Shown here piece by piece: positions 24,748 through 33,960 of a DNA stretch of 64,000 nt. The position numbers were made by a program, and so were the translations under genes. Under the pieces are notes generated by a model. That model had not been told where the DNA came from. It worked only from the letters and a program-made list of their open reading frames with translations, and did no database searches. Source of the stretch: Apostichopus japonicus (lineage: Eukaryota; Echinodermata; Holothuroidea; Aspidochirotida; Stichopodidae); the NCBI RefSeq assembly GCF_037975245.1, contig NC_092568.1, positions 29,888,001 through 29,952,000 on the forward strand, given 5' to 3'. Numbering within the stretch: position 1 is the stretch's first letter; the number at the start of each line of letters is the position of its first letter.

Positions 24748-25893
24748 CCCTCCCCTCCCTAACTCTGTTACAACCCACCCCACCACCCTCCCCAAATCTG
24801 CTATAACCCACCCCACCGCCCTCCCCAACTCTGTTACAACCCACCCCACCACCCTCCCCAACTCTGTTACAACCCACCCCACGACCCTCCCCAACTCTGT
24901 TACAACCCACCCCACCAACCGCCCCAACTCTGTTATAACCCACCCCACCAACCTCCCCAACTCTGTTATAACCCACCCCACCAACCTCCCCAACTCTGTT
25001 ATAACCCACCCCACCACCCTCCCCAACTCTGTTACAACCCACCCCACCACCCTCCCCAACTCTGTTTTAACCCCCCCCACTACCCTCTGTAACTCTGTTA
25101 TAACCCCCACCACCACCCTCCCCAACTCTGTTACAACCCACCACACCAACCTCCCCAACTCTGTTATAACCCACCCCACCACCCTTCCCAACTCTGTTAC
25201 AACCCACCCCACCTTCCTCCCCAACTCTGGTATAACCCCCCACCACCCTCCCCAACTCTGTTACAACCCACCCCACCAACCTCCCCAACTCTGTTATAAC
25301 CCACCCCACCACCCTTCCCTACTTTGTTACAACCCACCCCACCTTCCTCCCCAACTCTGGTATAACCCCCCACCACCCTCCCCAACTCTGTTACAACCCA
25401 CCCCACCTTCCCCCCACCACCCTCCCCAACTCTGTTATAACCCACCCCACCAACCTCCCCAATCTGTTATAACCCACCCCACCACCCTCCCAAACTCTGT
25501 TACAACCCACCCCACCTTCCTCCCCAACTCTGTTATAACCCCCTCCCCCCACCACCCTCCCCAACTCTGTTATAACCCATGCCACCACCCTCCCCAACTC
25601 TGTTATAACCCACCCCACCACCCTCCCCAACTCTGTTATAACCCACCCCACCACTCTCCCCAAATCTGTTACAACCCACCCCACCTTCCTTCCCAACTCT
25701 GTTATAACCCCCCCACCACCCTCCCCAACTCTGTTACAACCCATCCCACCTTCCTCCCCAACTCTGTTATAACCCCCCCACCACCCTCCCCAACTCTGTT
25801 ATAACCCACCCCACCAACCTCCCCAACTCTGTTATAGCCCCCCCACCACCCTCCCCAACTCTGGTATAACCCACCCCACCACCCTCCCCAAGT
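24748..25893. repeat. 33-bp minisatellite, about 34 copies
   Basis: The unit contains CCCCAACTCTGTTATAACCC followed by ACCCCACCACCCT. Variants are ACAAC/ATAAC, ACCAACC and CTTCC, and some units are shortened. The plus strand is almost free of G, so strand bias is extreme. Because 33 is a multiple of three, long frames stay open on both strands (376 codons on plus). These are repeat artefacts with an 11-residue period (ITHPTTLPNSV-like). Confidence 0.95.
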
Positions 25894-26991
25894 CTTGTTT
25901 TATTCCCTAATTCTGTACATCAGCATTGAAGGAGTAAAGGCGAGTGGTGGCTGATTTTAAGACACTGATTTATTCTGTGATAATGACAAATGTTGAAAAT
26001 CGTAACAAATTATGACCATGAACAAACAACATCGACCAAATCTTTAGAATTACCATTTTTTTTTTTTCGTGGGCTCTCCATAAATTTAACAACATGTTAG
26101 AAGGAAAGTTCTCTCAACTTAGAAAAAGTGCAGACAAATCGTCACAAGTTTCAGTTTTCTGAAATTTTCTGTCTCGTTCTTCTTTCTCTTCCCCTTTCTT
26201 CCCCTCTTAGATATTTATTTCGGCTTAAGGACAACTTGGCCTCAAATTGCTTTGTGCAACAGGGGGTCCGTACTTTTGACTAAAAGTTGCCGACATGACT
26301 TGTTAAAATATTAAAATTTTTGTCTTTGGAAAAGATATGCCTTCTTCATTTTAATCACATAAGAATGCAAATATACGAGCAGAAAAGAGCTGAAAATTTA
26401 CATCCACTTTCACTCATCAATATACAAAAAGTGTCGGAATTTCTCACTCTCCACGACTCGTGCTCTTAACTTGAAACATTATGTTAGATTGTTTTTTCAT
26501 TTTGCCCAGAATCAATACTATTATCAGGACGTCCGCGTGGTCGATTGATTGCGCTTAAATCTGAGCCGAAGTTCTCTAAAAGCTGGTGGTGGCCTTGTCG
26601 TTCCTATTAAATAACTCATGAAATATTTATCTCCACCTAACAATAGGGCTTGATATCTACCCAGGTTGTATTTCAGCAATGCTCTCAAAGCATCTATATA
26701 TATCTATATATATATATCTTTTACCCTTTTTTTTTTTTTTTTTTTTTTTTGGTAAATTTTATGCAGAGAAGTAATTTTACAAAAAAGAAATTATGAAATA
26801 TTCATAAAGGAGGACAGGTTTCTTGAACATGCATTATCTTTGCCAAGTGTGTGAGTGCTTGTTTTTTTTTTATTTTGTTTTTTTATGCAATGTTGTTTAA
26901 GTGAGGATTTTATGTATTGTTTTCCTTAGTATAGTTAAACAGATATCTGTTTGTTAAAAACTTTGATAAGAAAAAGAAAAGAGACAGGTTA

Positions 26992-27906
26992 GGAAGAAAG
27001 GATATTTCAATGTTAGCAGTTGATAGTGGAGTCAAGCAGATGTTACCAAGGGAACAAGGTTATATGAAAACCCATTAGCATGACACATGTAAATTAAGAA
27101 GAAAGGATATTTCAGTGTTAGCAGTTGATAGTGGAGTCAAGCAGATGTTACCATGGGAACAAGGTTATATGCAAACCCATTAGCATGACACATGTAAATT
27201 AAGAAGAAAGGATATCTCAGTGTTAGCAGTTGATAGTGGAGTTAAGCAGATGTTACCAAGGGAACAAGGTTTTGAAATCCCATTAGCATAACACATGTAA
27301 ATTAAGAAGAAAGGATATTTCAGTGTTAGCAGTTGATAGTGGAGTCAAGCAGATGTTACCATGGGAACAAGGTTATATGCAAACCCATTAGCATGACACA
27401 TGTAAATTAAGAAGAAAGGATATCTCAGTGTTAGCAGTTGATAGTGGAGTTAAGCAGATGTTACCAAGGGAACAAGGTTTTGAAATCCCATTAGCATGAC
27501 ACATGTAAATTAAGAAGAAAAGGATATTTCAATGTTAGCAGTTGATAGTAAAGCAGATGTTACCAAGGGAACACAGGTATGAAATCCCATTAGCATGACA
27601 CATGTAAATTAAGAAGAAAGAATATTTCAGTGTTAGCAGTTGATAGTGGAGTTAATCAGATGTTACCAAGGGAACAAGGTTTTGAAATCCCATTAGCATG
27701 ACACATGTAAATTAAGAAGAAAAGGATATTTCAATGTTAGCAGTTGATAGTAAAGCAGATGTTACCAAGGGAACACAGGTATGAAATCCCATTAGCATGA
27801 TACATGTAAATTAAGAAGAAAGGATATTTCAATGTTAGCAGTTGATAGTAAAGCAGATGTTACCAAGGGAACAAGGTTTTGAAATCCCATTAGCATGACA
27901 CATGTA
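26992..27906. repeat. ~100-bp minisatellite, nine copies with higher-order structure
   Basis: Units begin AAGAAGAAAGGATAT and contain GTTAGCAGTTGATAGT, CAGATGTTACCA, GGGAACA and CCCATTAGCATGACACATGT. Starts fall near 26992, 27096, 27201, 27304, 27409, 27512, 27611, 27714 and 27811. Units 2 and 4, 3 and 5, and 6 and 8 pair as near-identical variants, which indicates growth by duplication of two-unit blocks. Confidence 0.93.
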
Positions 27907-28487
27907 CATTTTTGTCTTGGAAGAGAACATTTACTCAAACCCTTGGGAAAAGCACTCTTGAGGTTTTTTGTTTTGGCTTCAAGGTTTACTTGAAATATTT
28001 TTGGCAAAATTTACCAATTGCCTATTTCCTCTACTACCAGAGCTTATTAGAATGACTGAGTATTCAGTTTATTAAGTAATTGGCTTCATAAGTCACTAAA
28101 TAATTAATAGTAATATCTTCTTAAAGTTCTAAAACTCAATTCTTATACAAGATGGCACAGTTAGAAACAGTCAGAAATAGTAAGCCTTATGTCAAGCAAA
28201 GGTGTATTTACTTCAGTGTGTTAAACTTTTGTTTCCTCTTGGAAACCATTGAACTTGATGCAAAATAATATTAAAGCTTCTTGTGTGATTTTGCTGGACT
28301 ACATTAGCATGACATATATTATAAACCTGGGTTCCTCATTGTTCCCTTATGGGGTGTAGTATGGTGCGACCAGAAAACAATAAGCCTTTAAACACCGTCA
28401 TCAGCTTAATCTTGAGCGGAGAGGTCGATATTCAAATTAAGTGTACTTTGATGTCAATATGTGTCTGGAAGTAGTAAACATCTGTTG

Positions 28488-28625
28488 GTGACATTAATGT
28501 GTCATACATATGTGAATGATATTAATATGTCAAACATATGTGAATGATATTAATATGTCAAACATGTAAATGATATTAATGTGTCAAACATATGTCAATG
28601 ATATTAATGTGACACACATGTTAGT
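28488..28625. repeat. ~28-30-bp minisatellite, about five copies
   Basis: Repeated GATATTAATGTGTCAAACAT blocks with ATGTGAAT linkers; the last copies are degenerate. Confidence 0.85.
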
Positions 28626-28885
28626 GACATCTAAGGTTGCGATGTGTCATAAGAAGATGTTGGGGAAATTTTGGGGAATTTGTTAATGTTTTTGCTTTCT
28701 GATTCGTGTTAACAAAGGGGTCTTACAATTTGCTGTATGTTAATAGTGATAGTAGTAATAATAATAGAAAAAAATAATAATAATAATAAAATATTCATAA
28801 TTTACAAAAATATCCATTCAAGTCATTTTCCAGTTGATGTTGTTGTATTATCCTTTTTTCTACTTTTTTGTCTCTTCTCTTAAAG

Positions 28886-28967
28886 ATTTGAGGAAGAAGC
28901 CAACTATTTTGATAAAGTCTTACAAAGAAGAAGACAGAAGTCGGAGGAAAAATGTTGCATCCAGTGA
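28886..28967 (+). CDS. EHBP1: EHBP1-like last exon with CaaX box
   Basis: The acceptor is TCTCTTCTCTTAAAG. The GA carried over from exon F plus A gives Glu, then FEEEANYFDKVLQRRRQKSE and EKCCIQ, stop TGA at 28965-28967. The terminal Cys-Cys-Ile-Gln is a CaaX motif after a basic stretch (RRRQK), as in EHBP1, where prenylation anchors the protein to membranes. The preceding acidic helix EEFEEEANYFDKVL matches the family's final helix. A different plus-strand frame over the same bases is open to 29043 and looks longer, but phase 2 from exon F selects the frame given here. The Gln at the end is compatible with farnesylation (inference). Confidence 0.92.
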
Positions 28968-29145
28968 AGAAAGCTCCAGATGGTGGGAGGATGACAGCAG
29001 CAGCTACGAGAGGATAAACTTGACCTCATCCAGCTACTCTTAGTGTCGCCATGACGATGACTGACCTCGTGTCTGGCATCTCTGGTCCATCTTAAACGCT
29101 TTTCAAATATATTTACTGCAAAAATAAAACAGATGCACTCCAGAA
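28968..29145 (+). other. EHBP1: 3' UTR with poly(A) signal
   Basis: The canonical AATAAA hexamer at 29123-29128 lies 156 bp after the stop. Cleavage would be expected some 10-30 bp later. Longer 3' ends cannot be excluded. Confidence 0.5.
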
Positions 29146-29946
29146 ATGGGGGGAAAATAGACAGCGCAAAAAAGCTCCTTTGATCGCTTAGTGAAAAGGA
29201 AAAACGCTAAATAATTCATTTGCTATCATTTATCACCGTTTAAGTTCAAAGCTTCGGACTGGGATATTTGTCCGATCGCATATTTAGCTAAAATATCTAT
29301 AAACTGTCACTTATTCACAATAACTGCTCTCTGTACATGAAAGACCAACGTTTCTGCATATTATGGTATTGGTTTCATATCAAGTTTTGGGTATAACTTG
29401 GAGCTTGAATGTGATTGTGGTGGGGGAAAAGTCGTTCAAACTTAAAAAGAAAGTTAAAGATTTGATGTAAACAAAAGAATTTGAGTAAATAACATTGATT
29501 ACATGACTACTGTTGAACATGGCTGCCTATCAGTAAATGTAACCTCGTCTGGATATGTCCATCTATTAGGGATAGATCCACCTAGTGACATCTTTGATGT
29601 CCCAGTAACAGTATATGCGACTACACAGTGCAGTATATAGTACTATGGGGTGTATTGGTACAGTACATTACTGCACTGTACCACTATACAGTACAGGGAG
29701 AGTTCCCACAATGGAACAACATTGAAGATTCCACCAAATTCATCAAGCAGTCACTCATTAACCTACATTTGGTGAAAACAATAGGTGTCTTAGTTTGATC
29801 TCTTGCCATTATCATTTTGAGTAAAAAAAAAAATGCGAACCATACTCTGCTCTAAACAGAAACTTTTTCTTACAAATTTTTCAACATAACGTATCATTTT
29901 GTCTTTGATATCAATTCTGTGAAGTAAAGTATGGCGCCATGTCATT
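29146..29946. other. Downstream flank, no gene seen
   Basis: AT-rich, with an inverted repeat around 29670 (TGGTACAGT / ACTGTACCA) inside a cluster of AGTAC/GTACT words at 29625-29700. No coding signal. Confidence 0.4.
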
Positions 29947-30412
29947 CTAGATGGTAGCATGTTACAAACTAGCCTAGCGTGTCAGCTATCATGTGGTATG
30001 TCAGGCATGCTAGATGCTAGCGTGTTACAAACTAGCCTAGTGTGTCAGCTATCATGTGGTATGTCAGGCATGCTAGATGCTAGCGTGTTACAAACTAGCC
30101 TAGTGTGTCAGCTATCATGTGGTATGTCAGGCATGCTAGATGCTAGCGTGTTACAAACTAGCCTAGTGTGTCAGCTATCATGTGGTATGTCAGGCATGCT
30201 AGATGCTAGCGTGTTACAAACTAGCCTAGTGTGTCAGCTATCATGTGGTATGTCAGGCATGCTAGATGCTAGCGTGTTACAAACTAGCCTAGTGTGTCAG
30301 CTATCATGTGGTATGTCAGGCATGCTAGATGCTAGCGTGTTACAAACTAGCCTAGTGTGCCAGCTATAATGTGGTTTGTCAGCATGCTAGATGGTAGCAG
30401 CTATCATGCTAA
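29947..30412. repeat. 63-bp satellite, seven homogeneous copies
   Basis: TTACAAACTAGCC recurs at 29962, 30025, 30088, 30151, 30214, 30277 and 30340, exactly 63 bp apart, and the copies are nearly identical. The last degrades after 30360, and a stray copy lies near 30494. The unit carries small palindromes (ACTAGCCTAGT, GCATGC, GCTAGC). The 136-codon plus-strand frame over it exists because 63 is a multiple of three. Confidence 0.95.
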
Positions 30413-31098
30413 GATATGAAAATGGTCATCTACAGTACAAATGACTTTCATAACTAGGACACTGCAGTAATGTATGGCTTACTGTCATCCCGGATGCTAG
30501 CGTGTTACAAACTAGCTATTATAGTATCTGTCCTGCCAACTACCATGGTAGATACTACCATACTAGATGCCAGCAAACATTTTAAGATAGCTAGCTATAA
30601 TAAAAAAAAGAAAAAAAGGATAATCAAAAGTGCAAATGACTTCCATAACTAGAACACTGCAAAATAGTGAAACAGGAGGTTGGTTCTGGGGGACGGGGAG
30701 GGTGGAGGCAGGGAAAGGGGAGGGGAGGGGAGTTGTCATGATAAATTACATAATTTAATCAACTATAGTTCTAGCCACAATATTGATCTTTCTTTAAAAG
30801 GATTAAAATGTTAAATCGTTTCAGCCATCAAATCACAGATACAGTTTCAATCCTTACCAAACTATTATAGCTCTAATCCGAGAGGATAAGAGATAATCCC
30901 GCCATCTTTATTAGATAATGCCTCTCTTTATATTAAATAATCTGCTTCCATATTAAATTTGTATCATTTCTCTTGAGCGTTGACTCCAACAGAATTGGTT
31001 TTCATTGACTAAAAGGACTGCCTTTGGAAACTCTAGAATATGTTTCATCATCCAGAAAGATGTGCGTTAAGAATTTAAAATAACATTATGTCCCATAG

Positions 31099-31226
31099 TG
31101 GCTGATCCTTTGGGAGAACAGCCAACCTACAAAAGGAGAAGCTCTCTGAAAGCTATCGAATATGACAACGACGATGAGGAGATTGATCATGGAATATTTA
31201 CTCTGCAGAAAATGAAACTGTGTTAG
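31099..31226 (+). CDS. Possible terminal exon of unknown gene
   Basis: After CCCATAG the frame reads (x)TG-ADPLGEQPTYKRRSSLKAI, then EYDNDDEEIDHGIF and TLQKMKLC, stop TAG at 31224. Composition is protein-like: a basic RRSS site, then an acidic stretch. An AATAAA follows at 31476-31481. The entry phase is 1, which matches EHBP1-like exons A, C and E but not exon F. The pyrimidine tract before the acceptor is weak. No family is recognised. It could be an alternative last exon, the end of an unrelated gene, or chance. Confidence 0.22.
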
Positions 31227-32929
31227 ACAGTGACTTGAAACTTTGAAGCGACGATTGTATACATTGATAGTTACAGGGTGCATAGCAGTAATTATATCTC
31301 TGTTAGTCTCCAGTGACTGTGGATCAATGCTTCATGGAAAACTTGCAGTTCTTAAGTATGAATTTACAGAGATACCAGCAACCAGTGTCCAGTTTCGCTA
31401 ACGTTGGCTGAAAAGAAATTGATTTTTTAAGTAGTACAGCCAAAAAGTTTCCAAGAAAGTAGAGACTTTGGTTAGAATAAATAAGTTACCAGAGGTAGCA
31501 AAGGAGGAGGGTTAATTAAGGAGGGGTATAAACATCAAGGGGTAGAGGAACATGACCGCAAAAGTTACCTGAAAACTTTCCAAACTGGATCCTCTCTGCT
31601 ATTCGTACTAAACTTTCAGTATTTGAATGTGCATTTGAATGAACATTATAAAAGTTACTCCTAGTTGGGGTGTAAGTGTATTCATAACCAGGATTAAATT
31701 GCTTGGTTTTCTCCAACACTGTTTAAATATTTGTAAGCAAGACATTTTTCATTGCCAGCGTAATGACTGTCTCACAAACTAAAGGAGTTGCTCTTGTCCT
31801 TCATTAACAAGAGTAACGTTGGTTCACTTTTAATTTACTTTTGAGTGTGCCTAACTTCCGACACAGTCCTTGTCACATGTGATTTGGTACAAACTACAGT
31901 TGCAGTGTATAGTGGAATTGTAATCACCCATTTGTTCAGTCGTAATTTTATAATCATTTTTTAAATGGTTACAACTACTACAATCAAATCAAGGATAAAA
32001 TCCGATTGTAAATTGGAGCTGTTCCACAGTTGTTGCACGTTTCTGTTTGTGTCACTTCCCAGAATTCGATGGCTTTTCGAGGTTTGAACACCCATACACC
32101 GTTGCTATGGGAGACGTACTAGCTAAAAAGTATACTGTTTTTACAGATCGAAATTGGTTTGAATATTTAATGACCTGTTCTTTTTCGTGTTATTTGGTAC
32201 ATTTATTTTTGTTGATTTAAAGTGAAGTTTTGAAAATGTTTTTGTTGAAATATTGAAAATTTAACAATGTCTTATACTGTAAGGATGATGACAGTATTTA
32301 CCAGCAATATTTGCTGTTACCATGGAAATATGATTTTTTTTAAATAATAATTCACTTCTTGGTTGGCACTATGACAAAAATTATTTCGACAAACATGCCA
32401 GGGATAGCTTGAAAGGTAAACGAAACAAGATTTTTTTTTGTTAGTGGGTGGGGCTGGGGGCGGGGGTGGGTCGAAGGTGGGAATGAGGTACTGGGACTTC
32501 TTCGTAAGCGTCTCTCCCGTATAGGCCAGAGTCGGTTGTTACATTAATGTCTCTTTTAGCAAAACCATTTTTGTCATTTAGAATGTTAGTTCTCCTTTCT
32601 GCTGTTGCATTCTGCTAATAATCTAAAAGGATAAAAAATCTTCATAACAATTTTCCTTCATGTTTGAACATTAATTTTGGTTGAGGGGAATAACATTCAT
32701 GATATATATATATAATAGTCTAGCATATTAATACCCTGTTCACGTACATTTTAAAGTCACATTGACTGGTGCTGTGTACAAAAAAATTGAAGCTCAAAAA
32801 TTATGGCATTTTGAAAAGAGAATTGTTTTCTTTTCTGTTACCATGGGAAATGGTACTTATACGTTTTGTAAATTCTAATTATAATACAAAAGGCTATGTT
32901 TTCATAATAAGTATTGCGATAAATGAAAA

Positions 32930-32996
32930 AATGATAATAATAATAATAGAAGAAGAAGAAGAAGAAGAAGAAGAAGAAGAAGAAGAAGAAGAAACT
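32930..32996. repeat. (ATA)n followed by (GAA)n microsatellite
   Basis: About 15 GAA units on the plus strand after a short ATA run; a pure purine strand capable of triplex formation. Confidence 0.95.
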
Positions 32997-33782
32997 TTGT
33001 AACTGAACTGCAGGTATAATACATTCACAATACGCTTTTTGTTAAGTATGGCATGCACCAACTCATAAACTAAATAGACATTGAAATGAACGAATAAATA
33101 AAATTAAAAAAACATAAAGAACATATATAGTAATCCAAACTTCATTTTCATCTCTTTGAGTTTTGAGTTTCAGAAGAATTTTTTTTGCCCCCAAAGATAT
33201 TTCGATTTTCATCAAGCTACAGTTTAATTTCTTTTCCTGCCTCCGACCAGATCATCAAGCTGTTGTACCTCTCATCTGGTCATCAAACCTGACCATGTTC
33301 CTGACAAAAGGCCAAAGCTATATTAATATCTTCTTATACCTCTGCATACTGGCTGTCAAACTATCTCATCAACTTTGTCAATCATTTAGTATGTGTGCAC
33401 CTCTCCCTCACCCCTCCACCTCTGTGAAAATAGAAGCGCTCTCCTGTCAAACTAGTGGTCATGTTCTGTACCTTTCCATCTCCGTTTGGCTCGCCCCCTC
33501 CCCTTCCCCTCCCGACACATACAAACACAGACAGTGGTTCATCCCATCTACTTGCCCTTTTCCCTGTATTTCCATAACTTTAAGCCATATCGTAATGCAG
33601 GGGTTTAAACAGGCTTAAACAAATTCCGGCCCGTGAAGGATTTCAATCTGAAATGCGAAAATATGGGCCCACGATTTTGTACGATTCTGTCATTAGGGCC
33701 CTGATGGCTTAGACTTTAGCACCCTATCGGCGTACCCTGCCCATTGCTCAAATGTAGATGTCATTAAATGATGGTACCATCC

Positions 33783-33960
33783 GGCACTTTGGTAGAGTTT
33801 GTTTACCTCTGACACTCTGGTAGAGTTTGTTTACCTCTGACACTCTGGTAGAGTTTGGTTACCTCTGGCACTCTGGTAGAGTTTGGTTACCTCCGGCACT
33901 CTGGTACAGTTTGGTTACCTCTGGCACGTTGATATATTTTGGTTACCTCGTGCACTCTGC
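33783..33960. repeat. 28-bp minisatellite, about six copies
   Basis: The unit CACTCTGGTAGAGTTTG followed by (G/T)TTACCTCTG is repeated head to tail; the outer copies are more diverged (GTTGATATATTTTGG). Confidence 0.92.

Larger units (their letters stand above)
23829..28885 (+). other. EHBP1-like last intron (5.06 kb), minisatellite-rich
   Basis: Donor GTAAGC and acceptor CTCTTCTCTTAAAG. More than 2 kb of the intron is tandem repeat: a 33-bp unit array (24748-25893), a ~100-bp unit array (26992-27906) and a ~30-bp unit array (28488-28625). There is also poly-T (26729-26750) and an AAT-type microsatellite (28751-28792). A decayed partial copy of the preceding exon lies at its 5' end. Confidence 0.8.
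6387..29128 (+). other. EHBP1: EHBP1-like gene, 3' part (seven exons)
   Basis: EHBP1 is an adaptor that links EHD proteins, actin and Rab8/Rab10-family GTPases in endocytic recycling and membrane tubulation. Known architecture is an N-terminal C2-like domain, a CH domain, a linker with NPF motifs, a C-terminal bMERB coiled coil and a CaaX box. Exons 6387-6560, 8123-8247, 9545-9659, 15894-15993, 22831-22904, 23714-23828 and 28886-28967 join in one frame with compatible phases (1,0,1,2,1,2) to give about 260 residues. From about residue 90 to the end they cover the full bMERB domain and a CCIQ terminus. The CaaX box and very close similarity across EWFELVNKKNALIRR, MAIEDWQKTE and VDKRNELV favour EHBP1 over MICAL or MICAL-like proteins. 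The paralogue EHBP1L1 is the main alternative, but invertebrates usually have a single gene. The 5' part lies outside the window. Confidence 0.9.
30413..33781. other. Mostly non-coding; one possible exon
   Basis: Contains a G-rich tract (30688-30732), one candidate exon (31099-31226), G-rich sequence at 32450-32485, AT repeats at 32702-32714 and a GAA microsatellite. The 151-codon plus frame at 33163-33618 is Ser/Pro/Leu-rich with no domain or coding-like features. Confidence 0.4.

Noticed and set aside
24674..25804. 376-codon plus-strand frame (Pro/Thr/His/Asn repeats) and several long minus-strand frames
   Set aside because: All are produced by the 33-bp minisatellite, whose length is a multiple of three. 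They lie in an intron, and frames are open on both strands at once.
28834..29043. 69-codon frame over the last EHBP1-like exon as the normal coding frame
   Set aside because: Its start lies in the pyrimidine tract of the intron, and phase 2 from exon F selects another frame that matches the family and ends in CaaX. Kept only as a possible exon-skipping product.
29959..30369. 136-codon frame with a 21-residue repeat
   Set aside because: It coincides exactly with the 63-bp satellite; there is no independent coding evidence.
33163..33618. 151-codon plus-strand frame
   Set aside because: Biased Ser/Pro/Leu composition from C/T-rich DNA, no domain, no splice or promoter context.
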